64,000 nucleotides of DNA from an uncultured Pseudacidovorax sp. (GCF_913773995.1 NZ_CAJYES010000090.1:1-64000), one strand, 5' to 3'. Positions 16,366-25,226 are shown, counted from the stretch's first letter. Numbers and translations: made by a program. Notes: generated by a model from the sequence alone, not told the origin.

Positions 16366-17208
16366 TCATCCCGCGGAGGGCATCAACGCGGCCAGCCGAG
16401 GCACCGCTGCGAGCGCGTTGCGCGTCGTCGCCTCGGCCACGGCAGCAACCGTCAGGCCGCGCAACTCCGCCAGCACCTGCGCGATGCGGGGCACTTCCGC
16501 CGGTTCGTTGCGCCCCTGCGGCAGACCGGCCTCTCGCGCCTCGCGGGTCTGGTAGAGCCAGCTGGGCGGAATGTCTGGCGCATCGGTTTCGAGGACGAAG
16601 GATTCCAGCGGCAACTGGGCCGCAAGGTCGCGCAACCGCGTCGCCCGCTCGAAGGTCATCGCGCCGCCCAATCCAAGCTTGAGCCCCAGCGCCAGGCATT
16701 CCTCGGCCTGCTGTCTGCTGCCGACAAAGGCGTGGGCAATGCCACGCCAGGGCCGCCCCCCGCCCACCTCACGCAACTGGCGCAGCACCTTGTCGACCGA
16801 ACGGCGCACATGCAGCAGCACGGGCAGTTCGCGCTGCCATGCCATCTGCAACTGACGCCGGAACAGCCGCTCCTGCGTGGGGCCGTCGAGTTCAGGCACG
16901 AAATAGTCCAGCCCGATCTCGCCCACCGCCACCAGACGCGGATCGTGGGCGTGGCGATCCAGCGCGTCTTCCAGCGTCGCGAGCGCCGGATCGCCAGCCT
17001 CTGCGCTGCACAGCGGATGGATGCCGAGCGCATAGGCATCCTGCTGTGCGTGCGCCAACATCCGCACGGCGTCGAAATTGGACGCGGAGACGGCCGGGAT
17101 CAGACACAGGGCCACGCCGGCCTGCCGGGAACGTGCATGCACCTGCGCTGCCTGCGCACCGAATTCGGGCGCATCCAGGTGACAGTGTGTATCGATGAAG
17201 ACCGCCAT
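16366..17208 (-). CDS. TatD family metal-dependent hydrolase
   Basis: A 280-residue TatD-type TIM-barrel DNase. The metal ligands are visible: FIDTHCHLD at the N terminus, GEIGLDYF near 95, the His in LPVLLHVRRS, AHAFVGS, and LETDAPDIPPSWL near 205. TatD proteins are Mg2+-dependent 3'-5' exonucleases linked to DNA repair and apoptosis-like DNA decay. An ATG four codons upstream at 17220 is an alternative; neither has a good ribosome binding site. It is divergent from the HtrA-like protease gene. Confidence 0.9.
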   Translation of the reverse strand: MAVFIDTHCHLDAPEFGAQAAQVHARSRQAGVALCLIPAVSASNFDAVRMLAHAQQDAYALGIHPLCSAEAGDPALATLEDALDRHAHDPRLVAVGEIGLDYFVPELDGPTQERLFRRQLQMAWQRELPVLLHVRRSVDKVLRQLREVGGGRPWRGIAHAFVGSRQQAEECLALGLKLGLGGAMTFERATRLRDLAAQLPLESFVLETDAPDIPPSWLYQTREAREAGLPQGRNEPAEVPRIAQVLAELRGLTVAAVAEATTRNALAAVPRLAALMPSAG

Positions 17209-17296
17209 GCGGGGAATCATGCCGCAGGGGCTGCAAAGCGGTACAAAGCGTGCTAGGGTGACCCCACCCCTGCATCACTTTCCCGGAGGTGCATCG

Positions 17297-18292
17297 ATGC
17301 GCAGGCCCGCCCGCTACAGCCCGTCGCCCCGTCGTCCCATCGCCGAGGACGACGCGATGTCCCCTCCGTCGCAGCCCGCGGCAATGGAAGGTGACGCCCC
17401 TGCCCCCTCGCCTTCTTCGCCCCCCGCGGCGTGGCAGCCTGGCCGTCGTGCCTTCGCCGTGCTCATGCTGGCCGTGGCGGCACTGGCTGGCACGAGCGCG
17501 TGGCTCTGGCAACGCCCGACCGGTGGCCTGCAACTCACGCAGAAGGACATCGACGCTGCCGTGCTCAAGACGCTGCAGACGCAGACGCTGCCTTCGCAGG
17601 CGACGCGTGCGGCGGACACGATCCGCCCCTCGGTGGTCCGGGTCGTCAGCTATGGCGAAGAAAAGGAAACGCCCGCAGCCCGCACCGAGAAGCGCGGGCG
17701 CAACATGGCACGCGGCAAGCCGCCGGAGGCGCCCGCGGGTCCTCCCGGCGAGGTCGAGCGTGGCATTGGCACCGGGGTGGTCATCGTCGACAAGGGGGTG
17801 ATACTGACCAACCTGCACGTCGTCGCTGGCGCCCAGAAGATCAAGGTGACGTTCTTCGATGGCCTGGAGTCCATCGCCACCGTGACCGGTGTGCAGCCCG
17901 AGAACGACCTCGCCGTCCTGCAGGCCCAGAAGATTCCCGATGACCTCGTGGCCGCGACCATGAAATCGACCGCCGATCTGCGCCCTGGCGATCAGGTGGC
18001 CGCGGTGGGCTTCCCTTTCGGGATCGGGCCATCCGTCTCCGCGGGCGTGGTGTCGGGGCTCAAGCGGTCGTTCCAGTCGCCCGAGGGCAAGCAGGAGCTG
18101 TCCAACCTGATCCAGTTCGATGCCGCCGCCAATCCCGGCAACTCCGGCGGCCCGCTGATCAACATGGACGGCGAGGTCCTGGGCATCGTGACCGCCATCC
18201 TCAACCCGACGCAGCAACGCACCTTCATCGGCATCGGCTTCGCGGTGCCTATCGAGAACGCCGCGTCCGCGGTGGGCTCGCCGCCCTTCTGA
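17297..18292 (+). CDS. S1C (HtrA/Deg-like) serine protease without PDZ domain
   Basis: A 331-residue membrane-anchored serine protease. A Pro/Ser-rich N-terminal tail precedes one transmembrane helix near residues 53-75 (FAVLMLAVAALAGTSAWLW). The trypsin-like domain carries His174 in ILTNLHVV, Asp204 in ENDLAVL and Ser283 in GNSGGPL. HtrA and DegS proteins continue into one or two PDZ domains; this one stops right after the protease fold (PIENAASAVGSPPF). It should act in the periplasm, anchored in the inner membrane. The frame is open further upstream, but the ATG at 17297 follows CCCGGAGG and is the best start. It lies 92 bases ahead of the MoxR operon. Confidence 0.88.
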   Translation: MRRPARYSPSPRRPIAEDDAMSPPSQPAAMEGDAPAPSPSSPPAAWQPGRRAFAVLMLAVAALAGTSAWLWQRPTGGLQLTQKDIDAAVLKTLQTQTLPSQATRAADTIRPSVVRVVSYGEEKETPAARTEKRGRNMARGKPPEAPAGPPGEVERGIGTGVVIVDKGVILTNLHVVAGAQKIKVTFFDGLESIATVTGVQPENDLAVLQAQKIPDDLVAATMKSTADLRPGDQVAAVGFPFGIGPSVSAGVVSGLKRSFQSPEGKQELSNLIQFDAAANPGNSGGPLINMDGEVLGIVTAILNPTQQRTFIGIGFAVPIENAASAVGSPPF

Positions 18293-18384
18293 CGCGCTGT
18301 GCGCACCCCGCGCCAGCCATGTGGCTGGCATCGTGATTGACCGATCGGCAGACCGCCGCCGACCGACCGTCCACCGGAAGACCC

Positions 18385-19401
18385 ATGACCACATCGACCG
18401 CCCTGCCCGACACCGCCGCGACCACCGCCGAGCTGATGGAACAGATCCTCTACCAGGTCAAGCGCGTGGTCGTGGGCCAGGACCGCTTTCTGGAACGGGT
18501 GATGGTCGCCATGCTCGCGGGTGGCCACCTGCTCGTCGAAGGCGTGCCCGGCCTCGCCAAGACGCTCACCGTCAAGACGCTGGCCGACACCATGCGCGGC
18601 AGCTTCAAGCGCATCCAGTTCACCCCCGACCTGGTGCCGGCCGATCTGGTGGGCACACGCATCTACAACCAGAAGACCGGAGACTTCTCCACCTCGCTCG
18701 GTCCGGTGTTTGCCAACCTCTTGCTGGCCGACGAAATCAACCGTGCGCCCGCTAAGGTGCAGAGCGCCCTGCTGGAGGTGATGCAGGAGCGCCAGGTGAC
18801 CATCGCCGGCGAGACGCATCGCGTGCCGCGCCCCTTCCTGGTCATGGCCACGCAGAACCCCATCGAGACCGAGGGCACCTATCCATTGCCCGAGGCGCAG
18901 GTGGACCGCTTCATGATGAAGGTGCTCGTCGACTACCCCAGCGACGACGAGGAATTCGTCATCGTCCAGCGCGTGATCGGCGAAAAGCTGGAGGCCGCGC
19001 CGGTCGCCACCATCGAGCAGCTGGCCACTCTACAGGCGCAGTCGCGGCAGGTGTATGTCGACCCGTCGCTGATCCAGTACGCGGTCAAGCTGATCTCCGC
19101 CACGCGCAACCCCGAGAAGTTCGGCCTCAAGGACACGCGCCGCTTCATCACCTTCGGCGCCAGCCCGCGCGCCACCATCGGCCTGGCGGAGGGTGCGCGT
19201 GCGCTGGCGATGCTGCGGGGCCGCGCCTATGTGCTTCCCGAGGACATGAGCGACCTCGTGCCCGATGTGCTGCGCCACCGGGTAACCCTGTCGTACGAGG
19301 GCCTGTCCGAAGGCCTCACGCCCGATCTACTGATCGAGAAGATCATGCGAGCCGTGCCCGCGCCGCCGCGCCCGCTCGAGCACGACAAGCTGGTGGCCTG
19401 A
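18385..19401 (+). CDS. MoxR family AAA+ ATPase
   Basis: A 338-residue MoxR-type AAA+ ATPase with Walker A GVPGLAKT at residues 53-60, Walker B LLLADEINRAP near 112-122, sensor motif ATQNPIE, and the family-typical EGTYPLPEAQVDRF. MoxR proteins act as chaperones with VWA-domain partners. Here it is followed with no gap by DUF58 and then a VWA protein, the classic MoxR-DUF58-VWA set. The ATG at 18385 follows GGAAG; the frame upstream is not conserved sequence. Confidence 0.95.
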   Translation: MTTSTALPDTAATTAELMEQILYQVKRVVVGQDRFLERVMVAMLAGGHLLVEGVPGLAKTLTVKTLADTMRGSFKRIQFTPDLVPADLVGTRIYNQKTGDFSTSLGPVFANLLLADEINRAPAKVQSALLEVMQERQVTIAGETHRVPRPFLVMATQNPIETEGTYPLPEAQVDRFMMKVLVDYPSDDEEFVIVQRVIGEKLEAAPVATIEQLATLQAQSRQVYVDPSLIQYAVKLISATRNPEKFGLKDTRRFITFGASPRATIGLAEGARALAMLRGRAYVLPEDMSDLVPDVLRHRVTLSYEGLSEGLTPDLLIEKIMRAVPAPPRPLEHDKLVA

Positions 19402-20400
19402 ATGAAGCTGTGGCGCCGCAAGGCCCCCGCCCCGCCGGCGGCCAACGACCCGGCTCCCGAGGCTGGCGCAGCCGATCGCCTGCTGCGCCGGCTGGAATGG
19501 ACCGTCATCCGTCGCCTCGACGGCCTGCTCCAGGGCGACTACCGCACGCTGATGCGCGGCACCGGCCTGGATCTGGCCGACCTGCGCGAATACCAGATGC
19601 ACGACGATGTGCGCCACATCGATTGGAACGTCACGGCGCGCCAGCAGGTGCCGCATGTGCGCGTCTTCACCGAAGACCGCGAGATGGCCGCGTGGTTCGT
19701 GCTCGACCTCAGCCGCTCGGTGGACTTCGGCTCCGGCCCCCGGGCCAAGCGCGAGATCTCGGCCGGCTTCGTCGGCGTGCTCGCGCGGCTGCTCACGCGC
19801 CACGGCAACCGCGTCGGTGCGCTGGTCTACGGCCACGACCTCGAAGCCGTGCTGCCACCACGCAGCAGCCGCACCCATGTGCTGCGGCTGTTGCATGAGA
19901 TCGAGCGCCGCGCGCACGCGGCCACGGACACCAAGTCGCCGCATCGCGGCATGACCCGACTGGCTGACATGCTGCAGTCCGCGGCCGGTCTCATGCCACG
20001 GCGAAGCACCGTCTTCGTCGTCTCCGACTTCCTCACCGAGCCGGGGTGGGAAAAGCCGCTCGCACGCCTGGCGCAGCGCCATGAAGTGGTCGCTGTGCGC
20101 CTGTTCGACCCACTGGAGCGCGAGCTGCCCGACCTGGGCCTGGTGCCGCTGGCCGACGCCGAGACCGGCGAGCAGGTCTGGGTCGACACCCACGACGCGG
20201 CCTTCCGCCGCCGCTTCGCCAAGCTCGCGGCCGAACGCGAAGACGCCCTGCGCGAGGCCCTGGCCCACGCCGGCGTCGATGCGCTGGAACTCTCCACCGC
20301 CGACGATCTGGTCGAAGCCATCGTCCGATTTGCCGACATGCGCCGTCGGCGGGTACGCGCGACCGGCGCGCCGCCACGACGGGCTGGAGAACTGCGATGA
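19402..20400 (+). CDS. DUF58 domain-containing protein
   Basis: A 332-residue protein with the DUF58 core: LREYQMHDDVRHIDWNVTAR near residues 64-83, then TEDREMAAWFVLDLSRSVDFG, whose DLSRS resembles a degenerate MIDAS metal site of a VWA-like fold. No transmembrane helix is evident, so it should be cytoplasmic. The ATG begins on the base after the MoxR stop (19399-19401), and its end overlaps the VWA gene by ATGA. It is presumed to bridge the MoxR ATPase and the VWA protein; the exact role of DUF58 is not known. Confidence 0.93.
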   Translation: MKLWRRKAPAPPAANDPAPEAGAADRLLRRLEWTVIRRLDGLLQGDYRTLMRGTGLDLADLREYQMHDDVRHIDWNVTARQQVPHVRVFTEDREMAAWFVLDLSRSVDFGSGPRAKREISAGFVGVLARLLTRHGNRVGALVYGHDLEAVLPPRSSRTHVLRLLHEIERRAHAATDTKSPHRGMTRLADMLQSAAGLMPRRSTVFVVSDFLTEPGWEKPLARLAQRHEVVAVRLFDPLERELPDLGLVPLADAETGEQVWVDTHDAAFRRRFAKLAAEREDALREALAHAGVDALELSTADDLVEAIVRFADMRRRRVRATGAPPRRAGELR

Positions 20401-21455
20401 ATGCCACGCTGCCCCTGACCTTCCTCTGGCCGCAGTTCCTGTGGCTGCTGTTGCTGATACCGGCCCTGGTGCTGCTGTATGTGTGGCTGATCCGTCGAAA
20501 GAAGAAGCTTGCCGTCCGCTACGCCAGCCTGTCCATCGTGCGCGAGGCACTGGGCGCACGGCAGTCGCTGCGCCGGCACCTGCCGCCCGCGCTCTTCCTG
20601 CTGTCGATCACCGCCATGCTGATCGCGGCGGCCCGTCCGCTGGCAGTGATCACACTGCCTTCGAACCAGCAGACCATCATCCTCGCGATGGACGTGTCGG
20701 GCAGCATGCGGGCCGAGGACGTCAAGCCCAACCGGCTCGTGGCGGCGCAGGACGCAGCCAAGGCCTTCATCAAGGACCTGCCGCGCAACGTCAAGGTGGG
20801 CGTCGTGGCGTTTGCAGGCAGCGCCAATGTCGCGCAATTGCCCACCACCAGCCGCGACGAGCTGGTGGCGGCCATCGATTCGTTCCAGCTCCAGCGCGCC
20901 ACGGCCACGGGCAATGCCATCGTGGTGTCGCTGGCCACGCTGTTCCCGGACGCCGGCATCGACATCGCGGACTTCGGGCCACAGAGCCGGCAGCAGGGTA
21001 TCTCGCTGGACCGCGCCGGTCGCAAGCCGGCCGAGCCGTTCAAGCCGGTCGCACCCGGCTCATACTCGTCGGCCGCGATCATCATGTTGACCGACGGCCA
21101 GCGCACTACCGGCGTCGATCCCCTGGACGCCGCCAAGGCTGCGGCCGATCGGGGGGTGCGCGTCTATACCGTTGGGGTGGGTACGGTGGATGGCGAAACC
21201 ATCGGCTTCGAAGGCTGGTCGATGCGCGTGCGCCTGGATGAGGAGACGCTGAAGGCGGTCGCCAACCGGACGGCCGCTGAGTACTTCTATGCCGGCACCG
21301 CGCAGGACTTGCACAAGGTCTACGAAACCCTCAGCTCGCGCCTGACGGTCGAAAAGAAGGAAACCGAGGTCTCCGCACTGTTCGCCATCGCAGCGGCCGC
21401 CCTCTCGCTGCTGGCAGCGGGCCTGTCATTGCTGTGGTTCAACCGGATTCTGTAA
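20397..21455 (+). CDS. VWA domain-containing membrane protein (BatA-like)
   Basis: A 352-residue protein with an N-terminal BatA-like region: two transmembrane helices near residues 10-31 and 62-80, a von Willebrand A domain with the MIDAS motif DVSGS at 99-103 and a TDGQ motif near 227, and a final helix near 325-348. The VWA domain therefore lies outside the membrane, in the periplasm. It is the third gene of the MoxR-DUF58-VWA operon, overlapping its neighbour by ATGA. Such operons affect envelope stress, metal insertion or oxygen tolerance; the client here is unknown. Confidence 0.93.
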   Translation: MNATLPLTFLWPQFLWLLLLIPALVLLYVWLIRRKKKLAVRYASLSIVREALGARQSLRRHLPPALFLLSITAMLIAAARPLAVITLPSNQQTIILAMDVSGSMRAEDVKPNRLVAAQDAAKAFIKDLPRNVKVGVVAFAGSANVAQLPTTSRDELVAAIDSFQLQRATATGNAIVVSLATLFPDAGIDIADFGPQSRQQGISLDRAGRKPAEPFKPVAPGSYSSAAIIMLTDGQRTTGVDPLDAAKAAADRGVRVYTVGVGTVDGETIGFEGWSMRVRLDEETLKAVANRTAAEYFYAGTAQDLHKVYETLSSRLTVEKKETEVSALFAIAAAALSLLAAGLSLLWFNRIL

Positions 21456-21560
21456 GCCTGCCAGCGGCGCGCCGGCCGAGTGGCCTGGTCAGCGCGGAGT
21501 CACTTGCAGGCCCCCGGGAGAAAGCACGAAACCCCGCGCTCACGGGGTCTCGTTCCCGAG

Positions 21561-21597
21561 CCTGACGGAGGGCGCAGATGCGCCCTTCCGTATCAGG
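21561..21597. terminator. Inverted repeat between convergent genes, likely bidirectional terminator
   Basis: CCTGACGGAGGGCGCA-GA-TGCGCCCTTCCGTATCAGG forms an imperfect 37-base hairpin between the ends of the VWA gene (plus) and the DUF892 gene (minus). The core stem GGGCGCA/TGCGCCC is perfect. T runs are poor, so termination is likely but not proven. Confidence 0.45.
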
Positions 21598-21634
21598 GCA
21601 CGCGGCAGGCATCAATACGCGGATCGGCGCCGGC

Positions 21635-22132
21635 TCAGGCGGCCGCCTGCGCATCGTCGATCTGCATCGCCTCCGCCAAAGTGCCCAGCCGCTGGTCCGT
21701 GGCCTGCTCCTCGCCCAAAGTCTCCTTGAGCAGCGAGACCGCCTCCTGCAAGCCCAGTTTCTGCGCCACCAGGCACAGCGAGGTGTAGCCGGCGATTTCG
21801 TAGTGCTCTGCCTTCTGCGCCGAGGCGATGAGCGCCGCGTCGAGCACCGGGCCGGCTTCGATCTGGTCGATGAGCGAGGTTGCCTCCTCGATGAGGCCTT
21901 CCATGCCCTCGCACTTGATGCGCTTGAGCTTGAAGCCACACTGCTCGGCGACCTGCTCGATGCGTTCGACCTGCGCGCGTGTCTCTTCCAGGTGGGCTTC
22001 GAAGGCGGCCTGCAAGTCGGGGTTGGTCGCCGCGCGTGCCATCTTCGGCAGCGAACGGGTCATCTGCTTCTCGGCGCTGTACGTGTCGGACAGGTCGTGG
22101 ACGAACAGGTCCTGGACGGTCTTAATGGGCAT
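21635..22132 (-). CDS. DUF892 ferritin-like protein (YciE/YciF family)
   Basis: A 165-residue all-helical protein of the YciE/YciF (DUF892) family, with [12 protein letters not shown] at the first helix and [10 protein letters not shown] in a central helix, carrying the Glu/His residues that make the dimetal ferritin-like site. Members are induced under stress such as osmotic or desiccation stress; the reaction is unknown. The start ATG at 22132 follows AGGAG and gives the family-typical [10 protein letters not shown]. It stands alone on the minus strand, downstream of icd by 145 bases. Confidence 0.92.
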   Translation of the reverse strand: MPIKTVQDLFVHDLSDTYSAEKQMTRSLPKMARAATNPDLQAAFEAHLEETRAQVERIEQVAEQCGFKLKRIKCEGMEGLIEEATSLIDQIEAGPVLDAALIASAQKAEHYEIAGYTSLCLVAQKLGLQEAVSLLKETLGEEQATDQRLGTLAEAMQIDDAQAAA

Positions 22133-22277
22133 GGGGAGGCTCCTAGACAAACAATGGAGCTCCTACCCTGTCATGCCGATCCAGGACCGCTGTAGGAAGC
22201 GTCGCGAGGAGGCGTGCGCCACGCGCGATGAAGGCCGTACGCGCCGCAGCAACGTGCGGCGCATCGGGCCGCGACCC

Positions 22278-23543
22278 TCATTCCGACATGGCGTCGATCA
22301 TCACCTGGCCGAAGCCAGAGCAGCTCACCTGCGTCGCGCCATCCATCAGCCGCGCGAAGTCATAGGTGACCCGCTTGCTCTGGATCGCCGACTCCATTGC
22401 ACGGATGATCAGGTCGGCCGCTTCCTTCCAGCCCATATGACGCAGCATCATCTCGGCCGAGAGGATGCTGGAGCCCGGATTGACATAGTCCTTGCCCGCA
22501 TACTTGGGCGCCGTGCCGTGCGTCGCCTCGAACATGGCCACGGTGTCGGACATGTTGGCGCCCGGCGCGATGCCGATGCCGCCGACCTGCGCTGCCAGCG
22601 CATCGGAGATGTAGTCGCCGTTGAGGTTGAGCGTGGCGATGACCGAGTACTCGGCAGGGCGTAGAAGGATCTGCTGCAGGAAGGCGTCGGCGATCACGTC
22701 CTTGATGATGATGTCCTTGCCGGTCCTTGGATTCTTGACCTGCAGCCATGGCCCGCCATCGATGGGCTGCCCGCCGAACTCGCGTGCCGCCAGAGCGTAG
22801 CCCCATTCGCGGAAGCCGCCTTCGGTGAACTTCATGATGTTGCCCTTGTGCACGAGCGTGACGCTGGGCTTGTCGTTGTCGATGGCGTACTGGATGGCCT
22901 TGCGCACCAGACGCTCGGTGCCTTCGATCGACACGGGCTTGAGGCCGATGGCGGAGGTCTCGGGAAAACGGATGGTCTTGGCACCCAGCTCGTCCACCAG
23001 GAAGCGGATCAGCTTCTGTGCCTTCTCGGAGCGGGCCTCGTACTCGATGCCAGCGTAGATGTCCTCCGAGTTCTCACGGAAGATGGCCATGTCGGTCTTG
23101 CTCGGCTCGCGCAGCGGCGAGGGCACACCGTTGAAGTAGCGCACCGGCCGCAGGCAGACGTACAGGTCGAGCTGCTGTCGCAACGCCACGTTCAGGCTGC
23201 GAATGCCGCCCCCGACCGGCGTCGTCAGCGGCCCCTTGATCGACACGACGTAGTCGCGCACAGCGGCCAGTGTTTCGTCAGGCAGCCAGATGTCGGGACC
23301 GTAGAGCTGGGTGGACTTGCCGCCGGCATAGATCTCCATCCAGTGGATCTTGCGGGCGCCGCCGTAGGCCTGGGCCACCGCCGCATCCACCACCTTGAGC
23401 ATCACCGGCGTCACGTCGCGGCCGACGCCGTCGCCCTCGATGAAGGGGATGATCACCTGGTCCGGCACGTCGAGCGTGTGGTCGGCATTGACGGTGATCT
23501 TCCGGCCCTCCGCCGGAACTTGGATGTGCTGGTAGCTGGACAT
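22278..23543 (-). CDS. icd: NADP-dependent isocitrate dehydrogenase
   Basis: A 421-residue protein closely matching E. coli Icd (416). It catalyses oxidative decarboxylation of isocitrate to 2-oxoglutarate in the citric acid cycle, yielding NADPH. Visible motifs are [15 protein letters not shown] near 32-46, the substrate loop [13 protein letters not shown] with Ser116 equivalent to the phosphorylatable Ser113 of E. coli, the active-site Tyr in [16 protein letters not shown], and [18 protein letters not shown] near the metal aspartates. It is monocistronic by layout: 253 bases separate it from the divergent small gene upstream. Confidence 0.97.
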   Translation of the reverse strand: MSSYQHIQVPAEGRKITVNADHTLDVPDQVIIPFIEGDGVGRDVTPVMLKVVDAAVAQAYGGARKIHWMEIYAGGKSTQLYGPDIWLPDETLAAVRDYVVSIKGPLTTPVGGGIRSLNVALRQQLDLYVCLRPVRYFNGVPSPLREPSKTDMAIFRENSEDIYAGIEYEARSEKAQKLIRFLVDELGAKTIRFPETSAIGLKPVSIEGTERLVRKAIQYAIDNDKPSVTLVHKGNIMKFTEGGFREWGYALAAREFGGQPIDGGPWLQVKNPRTGKDIIIKDVIADAFLQQILLRPAEYSVIATLNLNGDYISDALAAQVGGIGIAPGANMSDTVAMFEATHGTAPKYAGKDYVNPGSSILSAEMMLRHMGWKEAADLIIRAMESAIQSKRVTYDFARLMDGATQVSCSGFGQVMIDAMSE

Positions 23544-23796
23544 GGATGAGCTTGGGTGGGAAAAGGCGCCACCTCGTACGACGACGGTCGACGCGGCCGC
23601 GGATGGCCGGATAGGCAGGGAATTCTAGACGGCGGCCTCCAGGCGACAGGGCGCGCAGGGCAACTCAAGCGATGTTCGCGGGCACGTCAACCGGATCGCG
23701 TCTGCGCCGTTTTACAAGCAGCCGGCCACGATCCCGTGTATGGCTGAGTGCTCATCAAGGCAGTCCCAAAAACCGTCAATCCCAAAGGATGTTCTT

Positions 23797-23982
23797 ATGA
23801 AGAAGCTTCTCGCTTTCGCCACCGCCGGTCTGATCGCCACCGGCGCCTTCGCACAAGCCCCCGCCGCCGCACCGACCGACGCGCCTGCCGTGAAGGCCGC
23901 CTCGGCCAAGCACACCAAGAAGGCCACCAAGCACAAGGTCGTGCACAAGGCCAAGGCCAAGAAGAGCGTCAAGGCCGCCTGA
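23797..23982 (+). CDS. Small secreted Ala/Lys/His-rich protein
   Basis: A 61-residue precursor starting MKKLLAFATAGLIATGAFAQ, a clear Sec signal peptide cleaved after AFA. The mature peptide, about 42 residues, has an Ala/Pro segment followed by a very basic KHTKKATKHKVVHKAKAKKS tail. It recalls acid-shock-type or H1-like basic peptides but no family is firmly recognised. The ATG at 23797 has AAGGA eight bases ahead, although the frame opens earlier. A strong terminator follows at 24002, supporting a real monocistronic gene. Confidence 0.75.
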   Translation: MKKLLAFATAGLIATGAFAQAPAAAPTDAPAVKAASAKHTKKATKHKVVHKAKAKKSVKAA

Positions 23983-24001
23983 TCGTCTCAGCGCATGCAT
24001 G

Positions 24002-24027
24002 AAGGCCCGGCTCTGCCGGGCCTTTTT
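24002..24027 (+). terminator. Rho-independent terminator after the small secreted protein gene
   Basis: AAGGCCCGG-CTCTG-CCGGGCCTTTTT is a perfect GC-rich stem with a five-T tail, 20 bases past the stop codon at 23982. Confidence 0.9.
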
Positions 24028-24081
24028 CATGGCCTCACCCCACCACCGTGCGTCCACGCAGCACAGTGGGCACGCGGCAAG

Positions 24082-24117
24082 AAAAGAGCCCGCGACTGGC
24101 AGGCCAGTCCGGGCTCA
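24082..24117 (-). terminator. Terminator of the tmRNA gene
   Basis: On the minus strand GAGCCCGGACTGGC-CT-GCCAGTCGCGGGCTCTTTTC forms a long hairpin with one bulge and a four-T tail, 32 bases beyond the tmRNA 3' end. Confidence 0.75.
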
Positions 24118-24149
24118 TAGTGGGCGCTGGAGGTATCAGCGCTGATGTG

Positions 24150-24535
24150 TGGTGGAGCTGGGGGGATTTGAACCCCCGTCCGCAAGCCTTCGCCGCGCAG
24201 ATCTACATGTTTAGCGCTCTGTTTTGGATCTCACCACCGGCAACGCGCAGACGCACGCTTTGCCGACAGCCAGCACCCTTAGATCTCGCAACGGCCCAAG
24301 GTACCCGGGCCGCTGCCAGCCAATGTAATTAACCTTGCAGCCGGGAGGCGTCAGATTGCTCTAACGCCCCCTTGCCCAGCCCATCGGCCGACTGTTGCAA
24401 GGCTCGCAGCGATTAGGCTGCGAGTGCGAAACGTTCGTCGTTTGCAGTTAGTTTGTTTGAATCTGTTTTACGAGCACATTCAGCTCGACATGCACCACTG
24501 CGATCCCGAACCCACGTCGAAACCAATGCAGCCCC
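24150..24535 (-). ncRNA. ssrA: tmRNA (ssrA)
   Basis: The 386-base minus-strand gene begins GGGGCTGCATTGGTTTCGAC and ends GGTTCAAATCCCCCCAGCTC followed by CACCA; these halves form the tRNA-Ala-like domain with an encoded CCA at 24150-24152. The resume frame at 24445-24413 reads GCA AAC GAC GAA CGT TTC GCA CTC GCA GCC TAA, which gives the proteolysis tag ANDERFALAA. tmRNA rescues ribosomes stalled on broken messages together with SmpB. The gene is one-piece, not permuted. Its promoter appears to lie inside the 3' end of gph, and a terminator follows. Confidence 0.97.
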
Positions 24536-24545
24536 AGAACCGTGT

Positions 24546-24572
24546 ATTTTAGGCCGGCGGCAGGCATTGCAA
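24546..24572 (-). promoter_or_regulatory. Predicted sigma-70 promoter for tmRNA
   Basis: On the minus strand a TAAAAT -10 box (24551-24546) lies 10 bases before the tmRNA 5' end and overlaps the gph stop codon; a TTGCAA -35-like box is at 24572-24567 with a short 15-base spacer. The placement fits an ssrA promoter that overlaps the end of the upstream gene. Confidence 0.45.
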
Positions 24573-25226
24573 GAGGTCGAGGGGCAAAGAAATCACCGCG
24601 TCGGCCTCCCACAGGGTCACGTCCGCCTCGGCACCGAGGTAGCCGTAAGCGACGGCGACGGTTCTCATGCCGGCGGCCCGGCCGGCGATGATGTCCCGCT
24701 GATCATCACCCACGTAGACACAGCGGGCCGGATCGACGCCCATGCGTCGTGCCGCCTCGAGCAGCGGCGCCGGATGAGGCTTCGCATGCGGCGTGGTGTC
24801 TCCACTGATGATGGCACCCGCTGCGCGGAACAACGGCATGTTCGCGGTCAGCGGCACCGTGAAGCGACTCGCCTTGTTGGTGACCACGCCCCAGGGCAAG
24901 CGACGAGCCCCGAGTTGGGCGATGAGCGCTTCGATTCCTTCGAAGACATGGGAACCGTCGAGCATGAGTGCTTCATAGTTTTTGAAGAACTCCTCCCTCA
25001 GTTCCGCGAACTGCGCGTCCTCGGGCCGTAGTCCGAACGCCACGCCGAGCATGCCCCGCGCACCGGCCCCGGCCATGGACCGATAGGCACTCAGCGGGAG
25101 CGAGGCCATGCCGCGTTCGATTCGCATCCGGTCGGCGGCGGCTCCCAGCTCGGGCGCGCTGTCGATGAGTGTGCCGTCGAGATCGAACAGGACGGCCTGA
25201 ACGTCCGGCCAAGGCGCCTTGTTCAT
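24549..25226 (-). CDS. gph: Phosphoglycolate phosphatase, HAD superfamily
   Basis: A 225-residue HAD hydrolase with FDLDGTLIDSAPEL (catalytic Asp, motif I), VVTNKAS (motif II), the Lys in HAKPHPAPLL (motif III) and VGDDQRDIIAGRAAGM (motif IV). It matches Gph, which clears 2-phosphoglycolate formed during DNA repair. The assignment rests on these motifs and on its position: its start overlaps ubiG by ATGA (25223-25226), the ubiG-gph order common in proteobacteria. The last codons overlap the tmRNA promoter. Confidence 0.9.
   Translation of the reverse strand: MNKAPWPDVQAVLFDLDGTLIDSAPELGAAADRMRIERGMASLPLSAYRSMAGAGARGMLGVAFGLRPEDAQFAELREEFFKNYEALMLDGSHVFEGIEALIAQLGARRLPWGVVTNKASRFTVPLTANMPLFRAAGAIISGDTTPHAKPHPAPLLEAARRMGVDPARCVYVGDDQRDIIAGRAAGMRTVAVAYGYLGAEADVTLWEADAVISLPLDLLQCLPPA

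Noticed and set aside
15013-17256. A 747-codon plus-strand frame over the repeat protein and TatD genes
   Set aside because: Antisense to three genes with clear families or signals; Arg/Trp-rich low-complexity translation.
24048-24332. Plus-strand frame of 94 codons with GDLNPRPQAF
   Set aside because: It reads through the tmRNA 3' end on the opposite strand; translations of this type from tRNA-like ends are a common false gene.
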